From positions 358,272 to 393,951 of the forward strand of contig WELB01000015.1 in assembly GCA_009602725.1 (NCBI GenBank): a stretch of DNA of 35,680 nucleotides, in the 5' to 3' direction. The notes beneath the pieces were generated by a model. That model was not told the DNA's origin, did not search any database, and saw only the letters and a list, made by a program, of their open reading frames with translations. Positions 1 to 11,453 of the stretch are shown here, piece after piece. Both the position numbers and the translations under genes were made by a program. Numbering within the stretch: position 1 is the first letter of the stretch; each line of letters begins with the position of its first letter. The DNA comes from Spirogloea muscicola (lineage: Eukaryota; Streptophyta; Zygnematophyceae; Spirogloeales; Spirogloeaceae).

Positions 1-117
<117 letters not shown>

Positions 118-282
118 CGTCGGCGGCGCGCAGCTCGAAGACGGGCGGCCCGCGCGGCAGCGGCCGGTGGACGTTGAGCCACGCGGCGGCGCCCAGCAGG
201 CGCCCCAGTGCCGCCGCCGCTGCGGCGCTCTTGGCCGCATCTGCCAAACACAGTGCCTCAGCGACGTCAGCGCCCAGACTTG
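118..282 (-). CDS. Possible partial exon, unknown protein
   Basis: The minus strand is open across this GC-rich stretch and encodes an alanine-rich segment followed by a less biased tail (about residues AWLNVHRPLPRGPPVFELRA). The tail looks like coding sequence rather than simple repeat. The frame runs directly into the poly(A) (plus-strand poly(T)) at the window edge, so the 3' end is missing or artefactual. No family is recognised and no start was found. It could be the last exon of a gene cut by the contig end, or chance openness of GC-rich DNA. Confidence 0.25.
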
Positions 283-1132
283 AGTGACGTGGGTTCGAAT
301 CTTTACATCGGCACCACTGATTGCAAGCGGCAGGCTTCCCTGACTGGCGCTGGCAGCGGCCATGCACGACATACAAACAAATGAACATATGTTCATATTT
401 CTAAATACATTATGTATGACGCTAGCCCCACACACCGGCATGGAGTTGAGGCCGGCCCTGGGCCGGATCCAAAGATTGAAGAGAATGCGGCTGCTAATAC
501 CACAAGAGCGGCTGTAAAAGCCAGCGATGTGCACACAGAGGGTGTTCATAACCATAGTAGCTGCGGGAATGTGTGCCGCTCACGACTGCCGTTGCACGAG
601 CCCCACGACGCGGACCGAGCCGCGTGCTTGGCCAGGGCTCTTGCGCCGACCGTCAGCTTGTTGTTGCCACTACTGCCGCCGGGAGAGGGGATGCGTCATG
701 CGAGGGCAGCAGTGCTGCCTGACCTGATCATTCTACAGCTGGGCTTGGAAGGCCGGTGATTGCGAGCTTCCTGAAGGCAGCATAAGTGAAGCAACACATA
801 TGTAGACGTGTAGTGTGACACCTCAAGTAGTTGTTGGGCGTGCGTCAGCATCGTGATCATGCAATGGGGTGAGCCTCCGTGCACAGCTCACGTTTGGGCA
901 TCGTGCACTGCTGAGAAGGATGCCAGTAGCGCTGCCCGGGGTGGTGGCAAGCCCTCCCGCACCGTTCCAGCAGTCGTGCGGAGGCCAAGCAGCGTGCGTA
1001 TGCCGTCCATGCCAAGCGCCTGTCCAAATACGCGGACAATTTTCAACTATTTTTAACAGGAAAAAGATTGTAGGTGGATCCTCGTGTATTAAGGTGCTCA
1101 CAGGAACTCAGACCAACAGTTAAATTATAGCC
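283..1132. other. Gene-free stretch
   Basis: No open segment here resembles coding sequence; the open frames are short and overlap on both strands. Near position 290 a GGTTCGAATC block resembles a tRNA T-arm/B box, but no foldable tRNA surrounds it. Confidence 0.5.
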
Positions 1133-3320
1133 TTAAACAAAAGACAATATTGGGAACACAGAATCTTCTGCAGCGATCTGGGCTCTTGGGTAAGGAGGCC
1201 TGCTAGCCTTCAAGAGCTTGCGGATGGCAGCCACTGGGTTGGAAAGCGTCAGCTCCTTCGAAGCCGCAGTCACCGTGATCGCAACGACCCCCGCCTCCGC
1301 CTCTTGCTCTTCTGAGTAAAACTTGCGGTAGACTTGCACGCCTGCCAGAATGGTCACATCACCAGTAACACAACCCTGGCCAGAATGTCTCTTGCATTTA
1401 TAGATGAGTGACATGATCAGCTAAGCTCTTCATGCGGGGGTTGGCAGGGGTAGTCTCACCATCTTCAAGAGATGCCGTGCCAGGCAGCACACGGCTCAGG
1501 CCCTCCTCTGCAAGCATGCTGCGAAATGTGGGATACTTGCGCACCCCCTGCCAAGGTCCGTAGCACGCATGAAAAGCAGATAGGCCGCAGGAGAGTACTA
1601 TGAGTGTATGAGCTTTGAGGGCTTTGAAGTATTCAGCGCTCTACTTCAGGACGAGGCAGACCATGCTGGTGCTGGAGTGTGAACCAAGCATCCATTCTTG
1701 GCCCCTCTGCCCCTGATTCAGTGCGTGCGCACCTCGACCAGAAGCACGAGGCTGTCATTGACAAGCAGGAGCTGTCCAGCCTCCAAACTGTGGCAGCGCC
1801 CACCAGAAGTAGTGGCCATGTCAAATTCTCAGATGAGAGACACGACGTCAGGCGCTTCTGAAGCTTTAGTTGTGCTAGAAAGCATGGTGTATACAGTTGG
1901 ACGCAATGGACAGCCAAGAGGCAATCTCTGCCCTCCCGCTATTTGTAAAAGCAGGGCACGGAGCTATAGCAAACATCTGGGTGTCTGGGGGCAGTGTAAA
2001 CTGTACTTGGCATAGCCTCTCACGTTGCATCGTCCTTCCACAACCTTCTTACCATCTGGCAGGAGAGTACGCATATGAGAACAAGTCATGGCTACACAAG
2101 CTTCATAAGCGAGACCCAATGTGGATGCCTAGTATGTCTTGATCTTGACATAAACGTGGCTTGCTTAACCAGCTAATGTTCTCGTCTGCTTCAGTGGAGG
2201 ACATGTCCATACAGAATTGAATATGCGAGGAACATACTTCCGAGGAATGTGTAGTATGGCTCCTGAACATGATAACAGAGAGCAATTGCAAACTCCACCT
2301 GCACGCCTCATGGACTCCCTTGAGTGTCTCTGGTGTGACAGTCTGCACCTTTCGTCATGACTAACTAACGTGTACGAGCGAGGAAGAAAGATTGTTGACC
2401 TTCAAAGCATCCTAAGGCTTAGCTGCTTCTTGAAACAAGAGAGATAATTGCTTAGCTCCAATGCGCTATGCATCTTCTTGAGTGAGTGCTTGGTGAGCAA
2501 AGGAGGTGCTCGGAAGTTGTAAATCATGGTGGGAGGTCCCAAGGATCACCTGACCAGCTACTTTGATCAACAACAGGCACCAGACTGTTGTCCATGACAT
2601 TTACCTTTGAGAGATCTGCGCCAGCCGCCGAGACGGCGTCGTTCCACTCAGGTATGAGCTCTTGCCACTGCAAGTCCTCCGGCAACCCAGCCATTGGTGC
2701 GACATGTCCAGGGAACGCCTTAGCCTGGATCCACTGGTGTCGCGGGCTGCCAGGTGCAGATAGAGTGGACGTTGCGGTACCCCTTGTTGCCTCAAGGGCT
2801 CTGCGCCCGGGATGTGACAAGGGACCACATCATGAGCCTAAAACCCTTACAAGACCTACAGTCTCTACACTAAGTATCGAGTGACCGCTTTTGTTGAACA
2901 GAGACATCAGAGTCGGTGGCCAAGAACCTGCTATAAGTCATGGAGATCCTAGGCTTGCTCTTGAGCTAGAAACCTGCTATTGTGAAAGGCACAGAAGCTC
3001 GACACTGGTGCAGGTGGCTCTCTGCTTTGCTCCGAAGGACAGCAACTTTGGTTTTTTGGGGAGCAATGCACCTTCAGGAGCTGAAGCAGGCTGGGCGACG
3101 CTACCAGGGGGCTCTGGCTCCAGCAGGCCTCGCGCCAGCGGTAGCGGCAAGCACCGCTGCACCTCGCTGCTCGCCGCGTCCTCCAGAAGGCCAGCCCGCA
3201 AAGCGCCTGCTCATCGTCCACATGGCTAAAGCGTCACTCGTGCGCGAGATGCCATGGGATGACGCAGACTCCGGCAGCACGCCATGCCCCACATTCGTTT
3301 GCACGGCGCAAAGCACTTCC
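1133..3320 (-). CDS. Probable multi-exon gene of unknown function
   Basis: Several minus-strand open segments look like exons. They are: about 3201-2990 (contains LLPKKPKLLSFGAKQRATC); about 2760-2609, ending at a good AAG|GTAAAT donor (contains WQELIPEWNDAVSAAGADL); about 1835-1734 (contains LEAGQLLLVNDSLVLLVE, then a GTGCGC donor); about 1550-1450 (contains VRKYPTFRSMLAEEGLSRVL); and a last exon ending at the stop at 1133 (contains VTGDVTILAGVQVYRKFYS). Amino-acid composition is ordinary rather than repeat-like. The phase between the last two exons does not reconcile with the splice sites seen, so the model is incomplete. The VND...LVE stretch faintly recalls the end of a MATH/TRAF fold, which is not enough for a family call. 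No function is assigned. Confidence 0.45.
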
Positions 3321-4548
3321 TTCTAGCTAGCTCGGCTCTCGGTCGTAGGAGGAGACCTGCGAGGAAGGCAGCTGTCACTTGTTGCATCTGGCTTGAGGCC
3401 TATGCCCGTTGCTCCCTCCGCGCCAGCCTCGACGGTCATGACACACGACGACCGCTTGAAAGATGCTGTGGACTCCACACTTTGCCTGATACTGAGTAGC
3501 TGTGGTGAATGTGGTGGTGGCAACCTATTCTGGTATGCGCATGCTTTGGAGCCAAGTCAAAAATGTAGAGAACCCTTGAGCACTAACACCACTGAGCACT
3601 GGACTGGTCGGAGGAGAGTAATGTAGCACGCTTGAGCATTCAGTTTGTCCCATGGATCTGGGCTTCTACGTTGTCAGAGTATTGCTTGTCAAATATGCAT
3701 GTGCTAACTCGGGGATATTAGTGCCCCCCTTAGCCAGCTCATTACCCAGTTAAAAGGACATTTGTAAGGCTCGAATTGACCTCCCTTTCAATTTCATGCG
3801 CACCGCGCGCCTTCTGTCTCTGTCGAGGCTTTATGCAAGAGTCTAGTTCGTTGGAATCTGCTGAACTCAAGTAATTGCTCGCGCCTGTATACCAGGTGGC
3901 AGGCAATACTCTGCTGTGTATGCTTGCTCTGTAGCAGTAATGTTACCTAAGAATTGCAGATTGTCAAGTTGATGTCGGCAAATACAACTGCCATTTCGGT
4001 GTTGTCAATTGATGTCCGAAGTGCTTTTGTCGAGCCCTGTTGAGCCCTCCAAAGAAGTTGAGTGAGATTCACCTTAATATTGCCAACTAGTGATTTGGGG
4101 ACAAGCCAGTCTGCAAGCATGCCAGCCCAAAGCGTCACTCCACACCATCACCCCACACAAACAATGCTGCAATTGAAATATTGGTGCTAGAGGCCACTTG
4201 AAGAGTTATCACAGAGGAGCAAGATAGGCTCTATACATCACTTGCAACATCAAGGGATCCACTCCTGTAAAGTAGAAGGTTCAAAAATTTGATTAGCAAG
4301 CCTCCTGCCATCAGTTGACTCGCAAAGAATGTGAACTGTAGACACTAATAGTGACAATGGAGTAGAGTCCAAGGAACTCTACAAGAAGATGGAAGAACCT
4401 AGGAGGCTACAAATTGGAAATGGGTGTGTACTTCGTGCTGCCAACTGAAGCAGCAGGAACATGTTCGAGATTCCGTGGGTCAGCCAACATAGCCTGAGCC
4501 CATTGGAGAACCCTAAGGACGTTGATTGGCAGCCAACGTCCCATCTAT
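3321..4548. other. Gene-free stretch with one repeat fragment
   Basis: No credible coding segment is seen. A fragment of the dispersed repeat family lies at 3772-3823 (core TTTCATGCGCACCGCGCGCC). The rest is unremarkable, moderately AT-rich sequence downstream of the SnRK2 gene. Confidence 0.5.
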
Positions 4549-6675
4549 TTACATCTGTGCAACATATTCTCCATCGTCCAGATCATTGTCTAGTTCGTCC
4601 ATGTCTGCCTCTCCTAGAAAACGGCCCACTTGAGCACCAGCACCGGGAGCTCGTGCCTCCTGCAGTATCCTTGTGATACTGTCGATATCCTGAGGCGGGT
4701 GAGCAGGGTCGTCGTGTTTGTAGCTAGGATCGCTCTCAGCAAGGAGGTTGGCTGGTAGGTTTTTCAGGAACCACTCATGTGCTCGAATCTCAGGAATCGT
4801 GATTCGCTGCATGAGGTGTGAAAGCCACGATGTACTTGATGAGCTCTTGCACCATCAGACATGTCTCACTGCCTGTTCCTCTGACTGATGAAGCTAACCG
4901 AAGTTAGGAGGTAAACTGGCCTACATGAGATCACACAGGTCCTTTGACAGTGAAACGGCACCACGTACCTTTGCAGGATTTGCCGTAAAGATGCGGGACA
5001 GGAGATGCTTGCAGGGTGCAGTCAAGCGCACATAAGGAGGAATGACATATTGCACGCTCATGATACGCTGCGGTTGAAACAAGTATCCAGGTCAGATCCT
5101 CAGCAGCCATAGATTCATCAAGCAGTCAAGCACATGATGTAGCATTGCTAGAGCATAACAAGACAGGAATACCTGGATTGTCTTCCTGAAATTGCGAGGA
5201 TCATCTGAGTCCTCAAATGGATAAGCGCCAACAAGCATCACGTACAGGGTGACACCACAGGACCAAACATCTGCATGCTGCTCCGGGAGGACTGGCACAA
5301 TGTAAGTCTGCTGACAAGTAGCCTGGCCGGGAAGGCGTACCTTGCGGTCGCTGACTAAGCCTTAGCTAATCCTGTCGCTGGCTGTGTCGTCAATGCAGCT
5401 CTCTACAGCCATCAAATTACACTGACGGCTTGCGCGGAAAATAAAGGCTGCTCTACCTTGCCATCATATTCCTTCTTAGAGAGGACTTCTGGAGCAATAT
5501 AAGCTGGGGTTCCCACTGTTGACTTTGGCTGCGAGTGGAGCAAGGAGGACTGCACGGCGGAAGATTGGCTACTCAGCATCTAATCATTCACACTCAATCA
5601 GGCCAGTGACCTCAGCTGAATATGTTTGTGGAGTTCCAGTTGCTTTCCTTGGAATTTTTGTCAACAACATAGATATGTAGAGCTCAAGAATCTATCAGCT
5701 CATGCAGCAGCACCTTTGAGTAACCAAAGTCACATATCTTGACCCGAGGGGCGGGGCTGCCATCGAGCAGCGTGTTTTCCAACTTGAGATCCCGATGGCA
5801 AATTTGCTGCCAAAGTCATGTTCGACGGTCAGTGACACACACTTGCTGCCAAAGCCAACAGTTGGGATGTGACTATCTTGGAGATTGCAATATTGCTGGA
5901 TACTGCTCAAGGGTCCTCCATAAGGACTACTTAAGGTAGCTATACAGCGAACAAGCCCAGGCAGGACAAACATAGCATACCATGCTATGACAATAGCTGA
6001 TTCCGGATATAAGCTGCTGGAAGAAGTAGCGAGCCTGCGGGTCAAGACACAGGAATTAAATCAGTACCAATGGAGGCCTTTGAGCTCATGAGCTTTGTCG
6101 TTCACAATCTGCAGTAGACCCAGATGAAAGAAAAAGGGGGGGGTGATGTGCAACACCTCGTCCTCGCTGAAGCGGCCCGCGTTCACAATCCTGTCGAAGA
6201 GCTCCCCGCCGGCAGCATACTCCATGATGATGGCCAAGTGGGTCGGCGTGAGCATGACCTGCACCCGAAGTGCAACTCGAGCTGGTGTCAGTATGTTTGC
6301 AAACATTCTTCAAGGGTTCAGATCCTGAGCTGCTCCAGAACGTAATCTCCTCGTCAAGGCCCTGACGACAAGTGATTACCTCCTTGAAGCGCACAATGTT
6401 GGGGTGCCGCAGCATCCGGTGGTTGACAATCTCCCGCTGCACGTTCTCGTCAATCTGCCAGCCATCGCCTCCGCAGGCGACGGGTCAGTCCTTGGCAGTG
6501 CTTGGCCCTCGAGCACATGTCACAGACGGCGGCGGCGGCGGCGGCGGCGGCTCACCTTCTCGCCGCGCTCGATGTACTTGACGGCCACGAGCTCGCGCGT
6601 CTTCTTGTCGCGCATCAGCCGGGCGACGCCAAAGTTCCCCGACCCGATGTCCTTCACGAGCTCGTAGCGCTCCAT
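4549..6675 (-). CDS. SnRK2: SnRK2-type serine/threonine protein kinase, 9 exons
   Basis: This is a plant SNF1-related protein kinase 2, the family that carries osmotic-stress and, in land plants, abscisic-acid signalling by phosphorylating transcription factors and channels. Exons on the minus strand: 6675-6556, 6454-6380, 6258-6157, 6034-5981, 5806-5714, 5549-5457, 5277-5173, 5067-4969 and 4806-4549. All are multiples of three with GT-AG introns, giving 332 residues. Visible features are the glycine loop GSGNFG (11-16), lysine in VAVK (33), HRD (121-123), DFG (143-145), the activation loop [12 protein letters not shown] (158-169) whose first serine matches the activating serine of land-plant SnRK2s, and the SnRK2 signature HEWFLKNLP. 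An acidic tail ends GEYVAQM, like the C-terminal acidic domain of ABA-type members. An in-frame ATG at 6762 would add 29 mostly alanine residues. I chose 6675 because the family starts at MERYE. It is an intact gene. Confidence 0.95.
6526..6552. repeat. GGC trinucleotide microsatellite in SnRK2 intron 1
   Basis: A run of about nine GGC units lies just inside the first intron of the SnRK2 gene, immediately beyond its GTGAG donor. A second, imperfect run at 6675-6720 lies just upstream of the chosen start codon. Confidence 0.85.
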
Positions 6676-6770
6676 GGCGGCGGCGGCGGCGGCAGCGGCG
6701 GCGGCGGCGAAGAGAGTGGCAGCGTCGGAGGCGGCGGCGGCGGCCGCTCTGCGACTCCCCACGGCGGCAG
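6675..6770. repeat. Imperfect GGC repeat at SnRK2 5' end
   Basis: GGC-rich sequence covers the region just upstream of the chosen SnRK2 start. On the minus strand it is open and would encode an alanine-rich extension from the ATG at 6762. It is either 5' untranslated sequence or a low-complexity N-terminal extension. Confidence 0.7.
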
Positions 6771-7030
6771 CGGAGGCGGCCCCGACGATGAATGCCGCCG
6801 CCGAGCCAGCCGCCGCCGAGCGAGGCCGAGCTCTCCGGCACGCCCCGACGCCGCCTTTCTNCCCCCCCGGGCTCTCCTCGGGCCGCCTTACGCGCCTAAA
6901 TCTTCCGACACAGGGTCGATTCGCCTGGCCGGGTTCCGCAGTCCTCAGCCAGACACTTCGCGCCGGCTTCGCCCCACGGCGCTCCCGGCTTCCTCCAGCC
7001 CTCTCCGTGCGTGCTGTCTTCTCTTCTTTC

Positions 7031-7290
7031 TCTTAGGTACCTTAGATTAGGTCTCCGTATTATGTAGCATTGTTTAGTCTGCACTCGACTCTGCCTGAAC
7101 AATGTATTGGCTTGAATTGGCCTCCCTTTCAATTCATGCGCCCCGCGCGCCTTCTCTCTTCTTTCTGGGTTGGCCTCTTTCAAGATAAAAGAAACGAAAA
7201 CACTCTTCGAAGAAACAGCTCTTCTCTTCTTCCTTGTTCTTCCTTTTGGGCTGGCTTTTCCCAGCCCCTACCTTCCTTCTACCGGCGAGC
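7031..7290 (+). repeat. Dispersed repeat copy, near-identical to 34355
   Basis: Starting at TCTTAGGTACCTTAG, the first roughly 140 bases match 34355-34495 almost base for base apart from a 3-base insertion (GTA after GAACAAT). The copy continues with the TTCAATTCATGCGCCCCGCG core and then the GGGCTGGCTTTTCCCAGCCC hairpin at about 7248-7268. Confidence 0.85.
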
Positions 7291-8284
7291 ACTTCCATCC
7301 AGCATCCGCCCAACTTTGAAGAAGAACAAGTGGCTGAAATAGTGGTCGAAGTGGTTGACAAAGAGCATTCTGTTTGTGTCTTTCCATAAATGGGCTCGTC
7401 CACTCTCATGTGGGCTGGCCCGTCACAGGGTTTCTCTTCTTTCTGGTAGCCCCAGTCTTTGCGCCGGCCTCTGCTTGAACAGTGTGTCCGCTTAATTTGG
7501 CCTCCCTATCATGACTCCGCGAGCCGTCAACTTTCCTAGTCGCCTCTTCCGGTAGCCACGCAAGCTGACATGTCACGGCCTTTAGAATTGCACGTGTATC
7601 TCGCTGGTCCTCGACCCTCGACCCCACGGAGGCGTTGACCAGGGCAAGCCCAAGTGGCTGCTGACGTCGACCGTGCCGACCGTTTGGGAAGTGGATCCGC
7701 CGTGCCCCACTCCGGTCACCTCTCTTCGCCTATATTTGACTGTGACTGCGGTTGTCACTTAATTTAGGGCTAGCTTCTTACAGCCGCGCCCCCTTTGGAC
7801 GAGCCACTTGCTGATTGCGAGCCTTTGCTCTGTGGATGGACATTTGGTTGGCTGCTTGACCCTCCTCATTCATTCTTAACACGATCTGGATATGCACCCG
7901 ATATGCTACCCGCACCTTCCTCCTCTGTACGTTCAACTCAATCAAGCTGAACGTGTACATTCAACTCGGAGTGGCCGATAAAAAGCAAGAGCCCCTCTCT
8001 CGTCATTCTCCCCATCTCTTGTCAACGACTCGGCAGCCAACTAAAGCCACGCCTTCTCGACGCCTGTCAAGGACCGCTAGTCTCTCTCTTCAAACTGTGC
8101 TCTCAAGCCAGCTGAAGTGGGGGCCTTCAGTCTCCTGGCTAGCTGTCGCCCTGACGGCCACAGCCCAGGACGAGGCGCCTGAGAGCCTGGATACATGAAA
8201 AGTGAGCTGGATTGCTAGCGCGTTATGTGCTTGCTTGTACGACTCTCGTGCCAAACGGCCAGGCCCTCCTTTACCAGCTGGCTT

Positions 8285-8800
8285 GATTTAGCTTGGTTTG
8301 GTCACCCTTTCATGTCATGCGCACCGCGCGCGCCTTCTCTCTCAGCTGCGGGCCCCACGATCAACGCGGATGCCAAGCACGGCCCTATGGGACCCGCAAC
8401 CTCCTTCCTCAATGGGCGAGCACCTTCTTTCTTCCTGGCACTGCTGCGCACGGCCGGTGGCCGGGCGCCGTCGCGCCGTGCTGAATGTGCAACGATGATG
8501 CACCCGCACCTGCACGAGCCGCTTCCACTGCGCCGAGCCGATATGATGGGGCCCACGGGTAAGCAATTGCCAAGTGACGCGGATCCTTGAAGGTCCGACT
8601 TACTGTACGAGAAGGATAGAGGCACGCGTTGCGCATGGAATTAGAGGGAGGCCCAAGCAAGCCAGTACACCGTTCGTACGAAGAACCGAAACACCCAAGA
8701 GGGGCCTATGTAAGTAAGGAGGGAAAGTGGCTCTCCCAAAGGCTGTAAACAGCCAGCCACGAAAAGAAATGACGAAGTCCGAAGGGGCCAAAAGCGCTGT
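8285..8800. repeat. Pair of oppositely oriented repeat copies
   Basis: A forward copy (8295-8440) carries TCATGCGCACCGCGCGCG and a CCTCAATGGGCGAGC segment. A reverse copy (8600-8790) carries the same core complemented and ends in AGCCAGCCACGAAAAG plus GTCCGAAGGGGCC. Together they form a loose inverted repeat within about 500 bases. Confidence 0.6.
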
Positions 8801-9499
8801 AGCAGAGCTCAGCCACTAGGATGAATGACCAGTAGTAGGAAGGAAAAGCACCAGGCCCTGATCTCACGGAACCATAATGCTGGCGACGGGCAGCAGAGAA
8901 ACGGCTCTTTTAATGGTCAATGGCTGGGCAGAGATTAGCTGGTCAATGTCTTGGCTCCACAGTGACGGACGGGCAGGGTGGAAGTTTCGCTTCAAGCCTC
9001 CCCGCCCACCGACAGTACGCCGACTGAGCTGGGTGGGCTGCTGGTGGTGCCCGTTCGTGCTCACAATCCTGTCTTTGTCGTATATGCCACAAGGAGGACG
9101 TTGGGGTTTATTGGGGAGAGGGCATGCACATGCCTTCAACGCACGAGAGAAGGCGCGCGAAGCGCCTAAAGACCGCACAAGGAAATCGCATCTACATACC
9201 GATAAGGAGGGACGCGGCCAGCCCGGTTGACAAGGCCCTCAATCGTCGGATCCGTTGCACAGTGCCGTCTGCTTGGCGCAGCTCCCGCTCAACACTGTAG
9301 CAGGCACATGCAGAACACTCGCTGAAGTACACACCAGCTCGGAAGCCCGACAGCAACACCTCTGACTGCTTGGGCACTCCATTCAGGTATCACACACAGA
9401 GGCCCTCTTGTCCGGCGCCTTCAGCGTCGGAAACTCACCTTAAGCAAGTGTTCTCCGTTTGGTCCATCCTACACCCGTTCTGACATAGCGCTTTTAGTC

Positions 9500-9620
9500 T
9501 CCTCCGTCAATTGGACCCTTCTCGCCTTTGTCAAAATTTTCTTCGGGCTGGCTTTTCACAGCTCTTGCCCCCATTGGGAGAGCCACTTTCTCCGCCTGAA
9601 GAGGCTCACTTCATTCCGCC
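9500..9620 (+). repeat. Dispersed repeat copy
   Basis: It contains CTTTGTCAAAATTTTCTTCG, then GGGCTGGCTTTTCACAGC and CCCCCATTGGGAGAGCCACT. This is the canonical order of segments for the family. Confidence 0.65.
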
Positions 9621-10351
9621 CATTCCGGCCTTGTCCATTCCATGTGGGCTGCCCTCTCACCGCTGTCGCCTTACTCTGAAAGAGCTCGCTTTCCTCTATC
9701 CGCCAAAGAGGAAGCTACTTCTACAGGGGTCAATGGCAAAGGAAAGAGGCAGCTCGAAAGGGAACGAGGGCTGTGACTTGCCAGCTCATAAACGAACGAG
9801 TCCAGTGGACATGGGGTGGCTGATAGTAGCCAGTCCAGAGGGGACGTACAATGGCGCATGCAGCACCAGAGAATGGGATTCATCAAAGCTGAAGCAATAA
9901 GACTGTGTCAAAAGCCCCTTCTGGAGCCCATTTTGCTGGTCTTCACCTTGTGCCTTTCTCCTCCCAAGGGCACAGAGACTTCGTGCTAATCCAGATGGTG
10001 CACGTGAGCATTTGAGAAAGAGCAACAACCTACAGGTCGGTCGGATGTAACTTCTGCAAGCACTCAAGACACCATAGAAGCTATGTCATAGCTAGTCCGG
10101 ACAGGCAGCCAGTCAAGGAGGGCTCCACCGCCCTCAGTCAATGAGAGTAGTGCACACGATGGGAAAATAACGTTCTTTGAACAACGTGGTAGTGAAACTA
10201 TAGAAGAGAACCACTACGTACGTGGTAGTGTAGCCTGTTCTGGAAGGTGCTGCCTGGAACTTGGGGCCTTGCACTGCATCCTGAGATCTTGATGGCCAGG
10301 GACTTTTCTTAGCAGATGATGCTCGTAAGCTTGGCTTCTGCCGCCTACCCT

Positions 10352-10376
10352 AGCTTCATGGTTGCACACCATGAAG
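10352..10376. repeat. Short hairpin
   Basis: GCTTCATGG, a 7-base loop and CCATGAAGC form a 9-base-pair stem. It lies in otherwise featureless intergenic sequence and no role can be assigned. Confidence 0.6.
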
Positions 10377-11453
10377 CCAGGGTCATGGCATCACCACCCG
10401 TACAATTCATGGCAAGTAGGATCGCTCTTTGGATTATGTTGCTGCAACAGTGACCTCGTCTTCTGGAGCACCGGTGATTTCACTCAACCTGGTTCTTAGC
10501 CTTGTTTTGCCCGCCTACTCATGATCAGTTCATGCTTTTTCTCGACAATCTATGTAGTAGGGATAAGGGTTGCAAGTAAGGTGCTCGACATCCAGAGAAC
10601 AGCGTATTGTTGCTAGCGCTCAACACCTGCTCTGAAGATAAGTGGGGGTCCCTTTTCACAACAGCTCCAAAAGTAAGGCCCAAAGTAGGAGTCTTGCCAT
10701 GCGGTGATGTCAACAATGGCAAGTGACTTGGAGGGCTGTGGGCGGTGGCGTGCCCGGGCCCTTGCCAAGCTCGTTCTGAAGTCAGTGTGCACGCGCTTAG
10801 GACTCAGCTCCTCCACATGTGAGTCGTCAGTATTGATGTCAGGGTCAGGTCTTGGCGATGTCTGCGGATGCTGGTATTGGAGGTGGCAGTAACGTGCATG
10901 GGCGACTGTAGGAGATAGAAGCAGCGCTAAAGAGTTGTCGGAGGGGCATGCCTCAGCAGGAAAGATCAAGTTTGAACTTACTGGGAGAAAGACTCTTACA
11001 CTGGAGGGCGGTGGTTGTGATCGGCCAGCCCACACTAATAAGAAAGAATGGACATAGTTCGAAGGGGCCAGAAATGCGCCTGGGAACTCTCTGCTAGCGA
11101 TGGAGAAGCGGCACGGACTCAATGATTCGAGCAGTTGGCTGCTGGAAGCTGACGCTTCAATCAGCGCACTCGACCCATGGCGGATGTTAGGCCTGGGGAT
11201 TTCTGCTGAGCATTTTAGGGCCAAGTGCCCGCAGGGCTAGGTCAGCCGCATCGGCCGCCGCCGACGCCGCCGCCCTCGCGGCGCGGCCGCAAGTCCCGGC
11301 GGCTGCAGCGGCGGCGGCGGCGGNGCGGCGAAGGAAGTCATTGCCGGCGGCTGGGCAGGCGTGGCCGCCGGGCCGGCAGTGTGCGGCATTAGCCGCCAAG
11401 CGGCCGCATGAGCCGCCGCCAGCGGCGGCGACGGAGCGGCGGACGCAGTGGCC

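Larger units (their letters stand above)
6771..11453. other. Intergenic block rich in dispersed repeats
   Basis: No gene is supported between the SnRK2 and SUMO-ligase genes, which are divergently oriented here. The block holds many copies, in both orientations, of the hairpin-bearing repeat family (at 7031-7290, 7470-7515, 8295-8440, 8600-8790, 9150-9240, 9500-9620 and 11000-11080). Single undetermined bases occur at 6861 and 11324, at the two edges. The many short overlapping open frames are chance. Confidence 0.6.

Noticed and set aside
240-315. tRNA-like 3' half (GGTTCGAATC followed by CATCGGCACCA)
   Set aside because: No matching A box, anticodon arm or acceptor 5' strand could be found upstream, and the T-stem pairs poorly. 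At most a tRNA-derived repeat remnant.
6485-7050. Long plus- and minus-strand frames over the SnRK2 5' region
   Set aside because: Shadows of the GGC repeats and of the kinase first exon in other frames.
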